A DNA stretch of 64,000 bases from Niallia circulans (GTDB lineage: Bacteria; Bacillota; Bacilli; Bacillales; Cytobacillaceae): NCBI RefSeq assembly GCF_003726095.1, contig NZ_CP026031.1:1178001-1242000 (forward strand), in the 5' to 3' direction. Made by a program: the position numbers and the translations under genes. How positions within the stretch are numbered: the first letter of the stretch is position 1; every line of letters begins with the position of its first letter. This document shows, piece after piece, positions 42,338-52,296 of the stretch. A model generated the notes under the pieces. The model saw only the letters and a program-made list of their open reading frames with translations. It did not search any database and was not told where the DNA came from.

Positions 42338-43231
42338 ATGAAAATAGTAATCGAAAATACAACCGAGCAATATGAAAAGTTGTTCTCTATGGAGGATGAA
42401 AAAGAAAACTACTTTCGGTATTCCATGATGAAACCTTTTGAAAAAATGTGGAATACTATTAATGTTCCTTTAAAAGCTAATCAATCTAATGGATATGACG
42501 TAATATTGGCTACAAAAATGCTTGGGTATCTTGATGTTACGAAAACCGAAATCGGAAAGATAGCGTTAGAGAATCTAAAGAAGATTCAAGCACTTCAAAC
42601 GGCATATGATACCTTAAATCACTGTGTTGATTTTATACAAGAGAACAACTTAAAATTAAATACTGATGAATTGAAATTTGGAATGTATATAGCTGATCCT
42701 AAAAAGCTAGAATTACAAAAAGGTTATTGTGGCTTTGGGGGAATTCCTGGGTTTATTCAAGTGGCAATTTTCCCCAACTCTTATAATATACCTAAAATCC
42801 CTGCTGTCATTGCACATGAATTTCATCATAATCTCCGTTTCTCTTATTTTGATTGGGATCATGGTAATGTTACGGTTGGAGATTACCTAATAATAGAAGG
42901 TTTAGCAGAGTCATTTGCAAAAGAGTTATACGGAGAAAAACATTTAGGTCCTTGGGTTACTTCTTTTCATAAAGAGGATTTAGAATACTCAATCGAAGTA
43001 ATAAAAGATGCATTAAATGTTAAGGGATTTGCGGAGGTTAGCAGTTATATGTTTGGTGACACCATTGCAATAGAACAGGGATATCAACCTGTTGGCCTAT
43101 CACCGTTTGCGGGATATGCAGTTGGGTATCATGCAGTACAGTCCTTCATAAAAACCAATAATGTGGGGATAGGAGAAGCAACCTTACTTAGTGCAGAGGA
43201 AATACTAAACAATTGTGAAATGTTTTCTTAA
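42338..43231 (+). CDS. DUF2268-type putative zinc metalloprotease
   Basis: This 297-residue protein has a gluzincin-like HEFHH motif (VIAHEFHHNLRFSYF, about residues 160-174). IIEGLAESFAKELYG follows about 30 residues later and can provide the third, Glu, ligand. This is the layout of DUF2268 predicted Zn-dependent proteases of Bacilli. There is no signal peptide, so it is probably cytosolic. ATG 42338 is chosen because AAGGTGG lies upstream; GTG 42329 overlaps that site. It may be transcribed from the MerR-type promoter through the decayed ORF. Confidence 0.82.
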   Translation: MKIVIENTTEQYEKLFSMEDEKENYFRYSMMKPFEKMWNTINVPLKANQSNGYDVILATKMLGYLDVTKTEIGKIALENLKKIQALQTAYDTLNHCVDFIQENNLKLNTDELKFGMYIADPKKLELQKGYCGFGGIPGFIQVAIFPNSYNIPKIPAVIAHEFHHNLRFSYFDWDHGNVTVGDYLIIEGLAESFAKELYGEKHLGPWVTSFHKEDLEYSIEVIKDALNVKGFAEVSSYMFGDTIAIEQGYQPVGLSPFAGYAVGYHAVQSFIKTNNVGIGEATLLSAEEILNNCEMFS

Positions 43232-43247
43232 ATCGTTTTTTTTATAT

Positions 43248-43437
43248 GAGGGGCTGGGACAAAACTAAAAAGGCTATGCTTAAAGCTGAATAATCATTTG
43301 GTTACTGGAGCGCAATGGAACGAACTTGTTTTTTAGCTATAAAAAGGATAAATCAATGAAAAAATCGAACTATTACAATGTTTTATTGTATTATAGTTCG
43401 GTTTTTCTTTGTGTAAAATCCTTTTGCCCCACCCTCT
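43248..43437. mobile_element. MITE-like repeat with imperfect inverted ends
   Basis: About 190 bp starts GAGGGGCTGGGACAAAA and ends TTTTGCCCCACCCTC, which are imperfect inverted copies. An internal strong hairpin (CGAACTAT/ATAGTTCG with TACAAT/ATTGTA, about 43365-43402) has flanking A and T runs. It has no coding capacity. GGGGCTGGGACAAAA-type ends are familiar from repeated non-coding elements of Gram-positive bacteria. Copy number in this genome is unknown. Confidence 0.5.
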
Positions 43438-43847
43438 TTTCTTGTTTAAGCAATTCATAAATGATTTTTATTGAATATAACCAATACAATAAAGGAAATG
43501 AAATAATGATCACCAATATGCTCTAAGATTCTTGATAGGAAGGAGAGTAAATCTGATTATAAATATCTGAGGAGAGAATACTTTATTATCCTCTCCTCAT
43601 TACCAATAATAAGGTACAAGTGCTAATTACAAAGCCTTTACCGATTCTTTGAATCGTTTAATCAAGACGTTGTTCGAGATTACACATTTGAAGCCATTAG
43701 ATTTAACCCTCTTTTTATATTCTTTTCCGATTACCATAATAGAGTTTAATTTCTATAATTTAAAAGCTTCTTGTACGAAAAAAGCAGCATAAACTGGGAT
43801 AAAGTCTTTTTTTATATAATGAGGAAAAAACAATAAAACAAAAATAA
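43438..43847. other. Gap without a recognised gene
   Basis: About 400 bp of AT-rich sequence between the MITE-like repeat and the marR promoter. I see no ORF with a ribosome site and no other element. Confidence 0.5.
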
Positions 43848-43876
43848 TTGACATGTAATTAATTAAGTTATATATT
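43848..43876 (+). promoter_or_regulatory. Promoter of the marR-mfs operon
   Basis: TTGACA (43848-43853), a 17-bp spacer and TATATT (43871-43876) form a near-consensus sigma-A promoter. The overlapping TAATTAATTAAGTTA and TTAATAATTAA words are AT-rich dyads that could be the MarR operator. Confidence 0.7.
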
Positions 43877-43945
43877 ATTAAATGGTTAATAATTAAGAAG
43901 TTAAACATTTATTTATTAAGTAATTTTAGAAAGGACGGGGGATAG

Positions 43946-44365
43946 GTGCATAATGGCGAAGAGCTTTTTGAAGTTGCAGCGATGTTTGGCAACTTTATTA
44001 AAAATATAACTAGTGATTTTAATAAAAATAGCAGTAATTTAAATATTACTCAATATAAACTGCTTTTTCATTTAGATAAGGAAGGATCCCTAAATGTTTC
44101 AGATCTTGCTAAAAGCGTACACATTACAAATGCTGCTGTAACAACTATAACCGATCAGCTATTGGCGGAAGACTATATTACAAAAGATCGATCAAAAACT
44201 GATCGAAGAGTGGTCAATATTACCATTACCGATAAAGGAAGAAGTATCGTTAATAATATGAAAAAAGAGCAGCAGAATAAAATGAAGGAACACTTTCATA
44301 AGCTAACAGAGGAAGATATTCAACATTTAAAACGTATCTTTAAATTATTAAACGAAAATTTCTAA
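43946..44365 (+). CDS. MarR-family transcriptional regulator
   Basis: This 139-residue winged-helix regulator has a dimerisation helix at the N-terminus and an HTH (GSLNVSDLAKSVHITNAAVTTITDQL), followed by the wing with the conserved RSKTDRRVVNITITDKGR. It starts at GTG after AGGACGGGGG. The next gene, 26 bp later, encodes a 14-span drug exporter. This is the usual operon of a MarR repressor relieved by the exported compound. Ligand unknown. Confidence 0.92.
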   Translation: MHNGEELFEVAAMFGNFIKNITSDFNKNSSNLNITQYKLLFHLDKEGSLNVSDLAKSVHITNAAVTTITDQLLAEDYITKDRSKTDRRVVNITITDKGRSIVNNMKKEQQNKMKEHFHKLTEEDIQHLKRIFKLLNENF

Positions 44366-44391
44366 AATTTTATAAGAAAAGAGAGAATGCA

Positions 44392-46011
44392 ATGGAACAT
44401 TTAACACACAAGAAAAAACTGTCAATTATGATAGCTATCATGGCAGCTATGTTTTTTGCAGCGATTAACCAAACAATCGTTAGTACTGCAATGCCGAAAA
44501 TTATTTCTATCCTAGATGGGATGGACTATTATACATGGACCATTAATATTTATATGCTTACATCCACAATTGCCACAGTTCTTGTAGGCAAGCTATCCGA
44601 TATGTATGGACGTAAGCCGTTTTTATTAATCGGGATATTATTATTTATGGTTGGTGCTTTCTTAACAGGTACTTCCAATGACGTATTTCAATTTATTGCC
44701 TACCGTGGTATCCAAGGGATAGGTGCTGGTATTATTCAATCTTCCGCTTTTACAGCAGTTGGTGACTTATTCCCGCCTCGTGAACGTGGAAAATGGATGG
44801 GATTATTAACAGCTGTATTTGGTTTCTCCAGTGTTCTAGGACCTCTATTAGGAGGCTACTTAGTTGATCATTTAGATTGGCACTGGTTATTCTGGATTTT
44901 CTTACCAATTGGTATTATTGCTTTCGGTATGATTATGGCACTATTCCCTAAAGTTGAAGGAAACGGAAAACAAAGTATTGATTATATTGGATCTTTATTT
45001 ATGACTGTTGCTATTGTTCCATTATTATTGGCCTTTTCATGGGCAGGAACAGAGTATGCATGGGGATCTGTACAAATTCTCGGATTGATTGCAGCTAGTA
45101 TTGTTTTTGCTATTGTGTTTGTATTGGTGGAAAAGAAAGCAAAAAATCCAATTTTACCATTACATCTATTCAAAAATAATATTGTGACTGTTTCTAATAT
45201 AATTGGTTTTATTATGAACTTTGGAATGATGGGTGCCATGATTTATCTATCTTTCTTTGTTCAAGGGGTATTAGGGATTTCTCCTACTTATGCTGGTTAT
45301 GTAACAATGCCGATGTCTATTGTTATGGTTATCTCCAGTACCATTATCGGTCAGTTAATTTCAAAAACAGGGAAATATAAACGTTTTGCATTAATCGGAG
45401 TTCCAACAATGATCGCTGGTATGGCCATTATGATCTTTATGAATAGTGTACCAATGGCGATTTTAAGTATGATTGTGTTTGGTTTGGGATTAGGTATTGG
45501 TATGCCGGTATTTTCAATTGCTACCCAAAATGCCGTTTCCCATAAAGAATTGGGAGTAGTAACTGCTTCCACTCAATTATTCCGTAATCTAGGTGGTACA
45601 ATTGGTATTGCTGTCATGGGTACCGTTATGGCAAATAATCTAAAGACAAACTTGCAAGATACGATGCAAAACTCGCCAGTAGTGAAAGATTTAGCAACAT
45701 TAGATCCGAAAGTAACAGAGCAAATGGTTGGTTTCGCCAATCCACAAGCATTGATGAATAAACCATTACTTGAACAGACAGAAGCAAATTTACCCGCAGA
45801 TGTACAACCGATATTTGCACAAATGATTCAAGGAATCAGAGATGCATTAGGAGATACATTATCAACGGTATTCTTAACTGGAACCATCGTATTAGTTGTT
45901 GCCTTTTTATTAGTATTCTTCTTAAAAGAAATTCCTTTAAGAACATCTAATCAAGCAGCTCCTGAAGAAAAGAAGGAAGAAAATATCGTTTTAGATAGAC
46001 AAAAATCTTAA
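44392..46011 (+). CDS. MFS multidrug exporter, DHA2 (EmrB/QacA) family
   Basis: This 539-residue transporter has about 14 membrane spans. Motif A GKLSDMYGRKP lies between spans 2 and 3, RGIQGIGAGIIQ is motif B, and the antiporter motif C GFSSVLGPLLGG is in span 5. These assign it to proton-driven DHA2 exporters. A large extracytoplasmic loop lies near residues 425-480, before the last span. Substrate unknown. Cotranscribed with the marR gene and followed by a strong terminator. Confidence 0.95.
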   Translation: MEHLTHKKKLSIMIAIMAAMFFAAINQTIVSTAMPKIISILDGMDYYTWTINIYMLTSTIATVLVGKLSDMYGRKPFLLIGILLFMVGAFLTGTSNDVFQFIAYRGIQGIGAGIIQSSAFTAVGDLFPPRERGKWMGLLTAVFGFSSVLGPLLGGYLVDHLDWHWLFWIFLPIGIIAFGMIMALFPKVEGNGKQSIDYIGSLFMTVAIVPLLLAFSWAGTEYAWGSVQILGLIAASIVFAIVFVLVEKKAKNPILPLHLFKNNIVTVSNIIGFIMNFGMMGAMIYLSFFVQGVLGISPTYAGYVTMPMSIVMVISSTIIGQLISKTGKYKRFALIGVPTMIAGMAIMIFMNSVPMAILSMIVFGLGLGIGMPVFSIATQNAVSHKELGVVTASTQLFRNLGGTIGIAVMGTVMANNLKTNLQDTMQNSPVVKDLATLDPKVTEQMVGFANPQALMNKPLLEQTEANLPADVQPIFAQMIQGIRDALGDTLSTVFLTGTIVLVVAFLLVFFLKEIPLRTSNQAAPEEKKEENIVLDRQKS

Positions 46012-46023
46012 TACGAATGCGAT

Positions 46024-46060
46024 TTGGCTGTCTCCAAATTTTTGGAGACAGCCTTTTGTT
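46024..46060 (+). terminator. Terminator of the marR-mfs operon
   Basis: GGCTGTCTCCA/TGGAGACAGCC (46026-46036 with 46043-46053) with a TTTTG tail. Confidence 0.88.
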
Positions 46061-46184
46061 TGCTTATTTCATGACAAGAACACAAATTGCAACCTATTTT
46101 TGGAAAAAGCTGAAATTTTCTCGCACAACCTTTTTTCTGTTATAATAAGTTATAGTAATAGAATGAAAAAAGTAGGGATGTTAA

Positions 46185-46892
46185 ATGAAAATTATCTGTT
46201 TTGGAGATAGCCTAACTAGAGGTGTCTCATTTGTAAAAGGTAGGATAAGAATTATTAAAGATAATTATCCCGCTTTGCTTGGAAAATTATTTGCCTTAAA
46301 TAATTCGGATGATACGATTGTCTTAAATAAAGGTGTATTTAATGACAATTCTGATTTATTACTGAAGCGACTAGAGAAGGATGTTCTTTCTGAGGAGCCG
46401 AATTATGTTTTATTAAACGTTGGTGGGAATGATTGCAATTTTCAATGGCAAGAAGTAGCCGAAGATCCTGATAGTAATCATGAGCCGATTGTTCCGATAA
46501 ATCAATATATCGAAAACATTGCTCAAATGGTCACAAAAATGAAGCAATCTAATATCACGCCAATATTGTTAACTTTGCCACCACTTGATCCAGTAAGATA
46601 TTATAAATCAATTGCAGAAAGATATGGGACAACTATTAGTCATTGGATTAGCTGCTGTGGTGGGATAGAGCATTGGCATGGTTTATATAATTTTCATTTA
46701 AACAAATTAATTGAGCAATTAAATCTTCCAAGTATTGATGTTCGCTCAGCTCTTAAAAAGGCTGGGAATATTGCTGATTTTATCAGTGATGATGGAATTC
46801 ATTTAAATGCTGAAGGTTACAAGAAAATGAGTTATTTCATTTTTGAGGAGATGAATCGATTAACCGGCAGACAACACGAACAATTATCGTAA
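46185..46892 (+). CDS. SGNH/GDSL-family hydrolase
   Basis: This 235-residue esterase-like protein has block I CFGDSLTRG (Ser9), block III NVGGNDCNF (Asn), and block V SDDGIHLNAEGY with the Asp-His pair. It has no signal peptide and is predicted cytosolic. Substrate could be an acyl ester or a modified carbohydrate. A TATAAT word at 46141-46146 may be its -10. Starts at ATG after AAGTAGGGA. Confidence 0.9.
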   Translation: MKIICFGDSLTRGVSFVKGRIRIIKDNYPALLGKLFALNNSDDTIVLNKGVFNDNSDLLLKRLEKDVLSEEPNYVLLNVGGNDCNFQWQEVAEDPDSNHEPIVPINQYIENIAQMVTKMKQSNITPILLTLPPLDPVRYYKSIAERYGTTISHWISCCGGIEHWHGLYNFHLNKLIEQLNLPSIDVRSALKKAGNIADFISDDGIHLNAEGYKKMSYFIFEEMNRLTGRQHEQLS

Positions 46893-47026
46893 CTTATCTT
46901 TTTTTGTAAGAAAATAGTGGAAATAGTTTTTATACACACTAGGTATGGAATATTTTTGGAATTTGCGATAAGATAATGGGACAAGCAGTCATCAATAGGT
47001 AGATTTAAATAGTGGAGGAAATTCAG

Positions 47027-47590
47027 ATGAGCACATTGTACGAAAAAATAATTGATGTTTTGCAACAAAAAGGACCGACAACCCTTTCCGCTATTTTTAA
47101 TGAATTAAATAGTTATTTAGGAGAGGAAGAAACACCTATTTCTATGTCCTCCATAAAGTCTGTACTTTCTCGAAAAAAAGACTTGTTTGAGGTTTACGAT
47201 GATATAGTATCCATTCACCCAGAAAAAGAAATTACAAAACTAATTGTTGAATATAAAGTAAATCAAGAACATTCTTTCAGTATTCATATCGATTTTGATC
47301 TTCGCAACTACTTAATTCAAGAATGGAGTCAGTTTCCAATTGTGATTCCTCCGGTTTTTAATAAAATTGAACCGGAAGAGTTTGATGCTTTAAGGATGGA
47401 ATTATATCGCTTGAAAATGTGGGATTGGGAAGAAGAAATGCTAGGAATTGAAACAGTTAAATGTACTGCCCGATTGGTTACTGTAACCTCGACTTATACG
47501 GTCGATTTAGTGAATATGCAATCAAAGGAATGGAGACAACTGCAGAAAATGATTTCTCTTTTTACTGATTTAGAATTATTGCTTAAATAA
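47027..47590 (+). CDS. Winged-helix (HARE-HTH-like) protein, function unknown
   Basis: This is about 187 residues. Residues 1-65 (STLYEKIIDVLQQKGPTTLSAIFNELN, then SIKSVLSRKKDLFEVYDDIVSI) look like the HARE-HTH fold found at the RNA polymerase delta N-terminus. The C-terminal 115 residues form a mixed alpha/beta domain with WDWEEEMLG that I do not recognise. The ATG at 47027 is preferred; GTG 47012 overlaps the GTGGAGGA ribosome site. A DNA- or RNA-binding role is suggested by the N-terminal fold only. Confidence 0.7.
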   Translation: MSTLYEKIIDVLQQKGPTTLSAIFNELNSYLGEEETPISMSSIKSVLSRKKDLFEVYDDIVSIHPEKEITKLIVEYKVNQEHSFSIHIDFDLRNYLIQEWSQFPIVIPPVFNKIEPEEFDALRMELYRLKMWDWEEEMLGIETVKCTARLVTVTSTYTVDLVNMQSKEWRQLQKMISLFTDLELLLK

Positions 47591-47691
47591 GTTAATCGAT
47601 TGGGAAGTATGAGTGATAAATAGACGCAGTTATTGTCCCTTGATAAGGTAAAGAGGCTAGCTGCAACCATTCATTTATAATAGGGATAACA

Positions 47692-47741
47692 AAGCCAAAC
47701 AATTATACACAACTTCGTATAATTGTTTGGCTTTTTATTTT
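47692..47741. terminator. Strong terminator between convergent genes
   Basis: AGCCAAACAATTATAC pairs over 16 bp with GTATAATTGTTTGGCT around an ACAACTTC loop, followed by TTTTATTTT. Confidence 0.9.
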
Positions 47742-47833
47742 GTTTCATATTAGAAATAGTTCGTTTTCTAGATTATTTCATACGTGTTAGGTGGAAAATA
47801 TCTTAGGAATCATTTGGGAAATATCGGAAGGAT

Positions 47834-48619
47834 TTAGCGATACATAGTCCATAATCCAATATCTTCAAAGCCGATTTTTTTATAAATTTTACCAGCGTCA
47901 GGATTATCGTAAAATAAGCAGACAAACTGTTTGTCGTCTAATATATCATTAACAAGAGCCGTCATTAGCTTACTTGCCAATCCTTTATTTCTGTAGCCTT
48001 TATGTGTACAGACGCCGACAATCATTGCTGAATGGGAATTTTCGGCCGTAGTGGAGACCGTTGATATAATTTCTCCTTTATCGTTTTCCAGAAAATATGT
48101 CCGCCCAGTTTGAGACTCGATCGCTTTCTTGAGCATATTTTTCGAATCTTCTGTAGTAGTAAATTCAGCAATAGAATTCCGTAATGTGACAATGCGATCA
48201 ATATCATCAAGGGTAGCCTTTTTGATCATATCTATTTGTTTGATCTCTCGCTTTTTGCCGCATTGAGCAAAATAAGTCACTTTTTTCTTTCCTAAATTTA
48301 AAGAGGGAAGCTTTTCAAATTTGTCTACTAAATCAGCTCTTCCTGATAAGGTTACTGGATTCGTATTGGTTTCCATTATAGCTGCAAAAGCTTGGACATC
48401 AAAATGATCTTTATCGACAGCGTAAAATATATAGCTTTCAAAATATTTGAGAAGTACTGCTTTTATCTCTCCACTATGGAATTCTCCCCAAAGTTTTTGA
48501 AATGCAGAATGATACCCGAATGCCTCAATATCGCCAATAATAAAAAGATTCATTGAAGGGTCTTGAAGCAAAAATCTCATTACCTCAGCATGATCTTGCT
48601 CTGTAAGTTCTCGAATCAT
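47834..48619 (-). CDS. GNAT-family acetyltransferase with two half-domains
   Basis: This is about 261 residues. The C-terminal domain (about 140-261) has motif A MIVGVCTHKGYRNKGLASKLMTALVN and motif B NPDAGKIYKKIGFEDIG. The N-terminal half (REITEQDHAEVMRFLLQDPSMNLFIIGDIE type) is the degenerate partner domain seen in two-domain GNAT proteins. Substrate unknown. The start at 48619 has AAAGAAGG; the longer frame (to 48670) does not. Convergent with the winged-helix gene. Confidence 0.86.
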   Translation of the reverse strand: MIRELTEQDHAEVMRFLLQDPSMNLFIIGDIEAFGYHSAFQKLWGEFHSGEIKAVLLKYFESYIFYAVDKDHFDVQAFAAIMETNTNPVTLSGRADLVDKFEKLPSLNLGKKKVTYFAQCGKKREIKQIDMIKKATLDDIDRIVTLRNSIAEFTTTEDSKNMLKKAIESQTGRTYFLENDKGEIISTVSTTAENSHSAMIVGVCTHKGYRNKGLASKLMTALVNDILDDKQFVCLFYDNPDAGKIYKKIGFEDIGLWTMYR

Positions 48620-48763
48620 TGTATAACCTTCTTTCTGCTTTCTGAAAATAGTTAATTGTAAGTTTATCATAATATTAAGAATGTATATAGAACTAAAAGG
48701 ATAAAAATAGGATAATTATAAATAGTATTTTACAGTTAAAAAATGAACACAGACAGAGGAAAG

Positions 48764-48805
48764 AAAAATCCAATCCAGCTTTGCTATCAGCTGGATTGGA
48801 TTTTT
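48764..48805 (-). terminator. Terminator of the methionine operon
   Basis: A 17-bp nearly perfect stem (arms AAAAATCCAATCCAGCT and its complement) with an 8-nt loop. It lies just after the metH stop and gives a T run on the minus strand. Confidence 0.92.
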
Positions 48806-48837
48806 GAAGTTAGTAAACATCTTACTAGAGAATAATA

Positions 48838-51800
48838 TTAATAGGAATTGCTGGATAAGACGTTAAAGTAACGTGCATCTGGATGGGCAAATACCATTGC
48901 TGAAACAGATGCCTCTGGCTCCATCATACATTCTTCTGACAAGGTTATGCCAATATCTTCGGGTGACAATAAGCTGAACAATTTTTTCTGGTCTTCCAAT
49001 TCAGGACAAGCTGGATATCCAAATGAAAATCTTTGTCCTTGATATTTTGCTGTAAAGCGATCCTTCATTGTAAAAGTTGCCGGGTCAGGGAATCCCCATC
49101 TATCTCTAATTTGACGATGAATTAATTCTGCTAACCCCTCAGCTGTTTCTAGTGCAAGGGATTGAAGGGCATGGGATTCAAGAAATCTTCCATCTCGTTT
49201 TAGCTGTTCTCCTGCTTCCCGTATACCAGTACCAGCTGTTACAGCAAAAAAAGCAACATAGTCCATCACTCCACTATCCACTGATTTTAGATAGTCTGCT
49301 AAGCATAAAAATGGTTCTCTTTCTTGTCTTGGAAAATCAAAGGTTTCGATTATTTTCGTTTTGTCTTTTGAATCATAGATATAGATCTTGTTGCCATCTG
49401 ATTGAGCAGGGAAGAAGCGATAAACCGCTTTTGGCAGTATCCAATTATTTTGTTCAGCCTCATTTAACAGTTGTTCAATCATATTATTTAATTGGACAGC
49501 TTTATCGTCTTTCTTTTCTAGCAAAACATCAATTTTTCCTTTAACTCCTAAATGGTGACCTAAGAGCATTTGTTTATTAATATATGGTTTAATATGACTA
49601 GTCGTATAAGTCGTTAATATATGTCTTTTGATATCTTGCGGGACAAAGACGGGAGCCTCTGTGTTAACAGTTTTTCTTTTAATACCAGTGATAACAGGTT
49701 TTGTATATTCTTTTACAGGACTAGCTGAAAGTAATTGCTTTTTCTTTTCATGTTCCTGTTTAAGCAAATCGAATTCGTCTTTATTAGTCAGCTGATTTGC
49801 AAGAGATAAGCCATTCATAGCATCTTTTGCATATAACACTAATCCATCATATTCACGTGAAATTTTTGTGTCGGTAAATTTTCTTGATAATGCTGCTCCG
49901 CCTACTAAGATAGGAACTTCTATGCCAGCTTGTTTCATGTCTGCAGCTGTTAGTACCATCTGTTGTGCCGATTTGACAAGTAAGCCAGACAAGCCAACAA
50001 TATTTGGTTGTTCCTTTTTAATAGCAGAAACTAAATCTGCTGGGGGAACTTTGATGCCGAGATCAATCACTTCATATCCGTTATTAGAGAGAATGATATC
50101 AACGAGATTTTTGCCGATATCATGAACATCTCCTTTAACAGTTGCTAAAATAACTTTCCCTTTAGTAGAGGTAGAAACATTTTTGTCCATATATCCTTCT
50201 AAAAAGGAAACAGCCGTTTTCATTACTTCTGCGCTTTGCAGCACTTCTGCGACAATTAGCTGATTATCATTAAATAAGCGGCCAACTTCCTTCATTCCAT
50301 CCATAAGAGGACCATTAATAATATCTAGTGGGGCACTATATGTAGTAAGTGCAATGGCTAAATCAGCTATTAATCCTTCTTTAGTTCCTTCAACAACATA
50401 ATAAGCTAACCGTTCATCTAATGTTAAATTTTCAAGTGAATTGATCTTTTCTTTTTTCTTATCTCGATAAAAGTCCGTAAAAATAGCCAACGTTTCATCT
50501 GTTGTTTCAAATAATAGCTTTTCAGCTAATTCAATTTCTTCTTTACTAATGGACGCAAATCTTTCCAATTTTTCTGTATTAACGATTGCGTAGTCAAGGC
50601 CTGCTTGTGTGCAGTGATAAAGAAAGACACTATTTAATATTTCTCGACCGACAGGAGGGAGACCAAAGGAAACATTGCTTATGCCAAGAATAGTTTGGAC
50701 GTCCGGGCATGCTTGCTTTATTTCCTTAATTCCTTCAACTGTCGCTAATGCTGAGCCGATGTACTGTTCATCTCCCGTTCCTACAGGAAAGACAAGGGGA
50801 TCAAATATTATGTCTTGACCATTAATTTGATATTTTTTCGTTAACAAATCATATGATCGCTTTGCTATTTGTAGTTTTTTCTCTACAGTAACTCCCATGC
50901 CATCTTCATCAATAGTTCCAACAACAACAGCGGCTCCATACTTATGGATGAGAGGGGCGATAGCTTGAAATCTTTCTTCGCCATCCTCCAGGTTAATACT
51001 ATTAATGATTGCTTTTCCTTGTGAGTAGGAGAGTGCCTTTTCTATTACTTGTTCATCAGTTGAATCAATAACAAGTGGTACCTTGACTTTTTTTACAACT
51101 TCTTTCATGAAAAGCTCCATGTCTTGCATTTCATCTCTATCGGGATCTGCTAAGCAAATATCAATAACATGGGCTCCGCCTTTGACTTGAGCTCTGGCAA
51201 TTTCTGATGCTTCTTCGTATTTTCCTTCTTTTATCAACCTTTTAAATTTTCTAGAACCAATAACATTTGTCCGTTCTCCAACCATAATTGGTCTTAATGT
51301 AGGATCATCATAAATAAAGGGCTCAATTCCAGAAACCATGTGAAAATTAGTTTCTGCAACTTTTCGCGGGGAGATTTCTTTCATTTTTTCGGCAATTACA
51401 CGAATATGCTCAGGTGTAGTACCACAGCAGCCTCCAACAATATTTAGCCAGCCTTCTTCTGCGAATCCAACGAGTTTATTGGCTAGAGAGGAGGCAGTTT
51501 CGTGATAGTTTCCTTCTTCATCAGGCAAGCCAGCATTAGGATAACAGCTAACAGCAAACTTAGACAGACTTGAAAGTGAGCGAATATGATCCTGCATAAA
51601 CTCTGGGCCTGTTGCACAGTTTAAGCCAATAGCGATAGGATGCATATGTTCAACGGAAATGTAAAATGCTTCGATCGACTGTCCGGCAAGAGTAGTCCCC
51701 ATTGGTTCAATCGTGCCAGAAATCATTAGCGGAAGTTCTTTCCCAGTTTTTGTAAATGCTTGTTTAATACCTAAAAATCCAGCTTTAACATTCAGCATAT

Positions 51801-52296
51801 CCTGACTTGTTTCTAGAAGGAGAAGATCAACACCGCCGTCGATTAATCCTAATGCTTGCTCTTCGTAAGAAGAAATGAGTTCTTCGAATGTAGTGCCGCC
51901 AGTGACACTTAATGTTTTCGTTGTTGGGCCCATTGCACCAGCAATAAATCTTGGCCAATCAGGTGTAGAATATTTCCTGACTGCTTCTTTGGCAAGTTTT
52001 GCTGCTTTAACATTTAGCTGGTAAGCAATGTGTCCTAGATGATATTCATCTAGGACAATTTTAGTTGCACCAAATGTATTGGTTTCAATAATATCTGCTC
52101 CGGCATGGAGATAGGATTCATGAATTTTCGTGATAATATCTGGTCTTGTTAGATTAAGATTTTCATTGCATCCTTCTAATTCTTCTCCACCAAAATCGTC
52201 TGCCGTTAAGTTCTCTCGCTGGAGCATTGTTCCCATTGCGCCATCCATAATGATAATTTTTCGTTTAAGCTGTTCAGCTAATGAAGTTTGTTGCAT
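48838..52296 (-). CDS. metH: Cobalamin-dependent methionine synthase
   Basis: This 1152-residue enzyme transfers a methyl group from methyltetrahydrofolate via cobalamin to homocysteine. Domains run in the usual order: the homocysteine domain with zinc cysteines in [10 protein letters not shown] (about 287-296), the pterin domain beginning [13 protein letters not shown], the four-helix cap, the B12 domain with DVHDIGKN (about 723-730, cobalt-ligating His), and the activation domain with [15 protein letters not shown] (about 1090). It is complete and of normal length. It overlaps the preceding yitJ by 23 bp, is last in the operon, and depends on imported or made cobalamin. It takes the place of metE-type synthases in other Bacilli. 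Confidence 0.97.
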   Translation of the reverse strand: MQQTSLAEQLKRKIIIMDGAMGTMLQRENLTADDFGGEELEGCNENLNLTRPDIITKIHESYLHAGADIIETNTFGATKIVLDEYHLGHIAYQLNVKAAKLAKEAVRKYSTPDWPRFIAGAMGPTTKTLSVTGGTTFEELISSYEEQALGLIDGGVDLLLLETSQDMLNVKAGFLGIKQAFTKTGKELPLMISGTIEPMGTTLAGQSIEAFYISVEHMHPIAIGLNCATGPEFMQDHIRSLSSLSKFAVSCYPNAGLPDEEGNYHETASSLANKLVGFAEEGWLNIVGGCCGTTPEHIRVIAEKMKEISPRKVAETNFHMVSGIEPFIYDDPTLRPIMVGERTNVIGSRKFKRLIKEGKYEEASEIARAQVKGGAHVIDICLADPDRDEMQDMELFMKEVVKKVKVPLVIDSTDEQVIEKALSYSQGKAIINSINLEDGEERFQAIAPLIHKYGAAVVVGTIDEDGMGVTVEKKLQIAKRSYDLLTKKYQINGQDIIFDPLVFPVGTGDEQYIGSALATVEGIKEIKQACPDVQTILGISNVSFGLPPVGREILNSVFLYHCTQAGLDYAIVNTEKLERFASISKEEIELAEKLLFETTDETLAIFTDFYRDKKKEKINSLENLTLDERLAYYVVEGTKEGLIADLAIALTTYSAPLDIINGPLMDGMKEVGRLFNDNQLIVAEVLQSAEVMKTAVSFLEGYMDKNVSTSTKGKVILATVKGDVHDIGKNLVDIILSNNGYEVIDLGIKVPPADLVSAIKKEQPNIVGLSGLLVKSAQQMVLTAADMKQAGIEVPILVGGAALSRKFTDTKISREYDGLVLYAKDAMNGLSLANQLTNKDEFDLLKQEHEKKKQLLSASPVKEYTKPVITGIKRKTVNTEAPVFVPQDIKRHILTTYTTSHIKPYINKQMLLGHHLGVKGKIDVLLEKKDDKAVQLNNMIEQLLNEAEQNNWILPKAVYRFFPAQSDGNKIYIYDSKDKTKIIETFDFPRQEREPFLCLADYLKSVDSGVMDYVAFFAVTAGTGIREAGEQLKRDGRFLESHALQSLALETAEGLAELIHRQIRDRWGFPDPATFTMKDRFTAKYQGQRFSFGYPACPELEDQKKLFSLLSPEDIGITLSEECMMEPEASVSAMVFAHPDARYFNVLSSNSY

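Noticed and set aside
43361-43415. Stand-alone terminator after the DUF2268 gene
   Set aside because: The hairpin is the core of the larger MITE-like element with inverted ends, so it is reported with that element.
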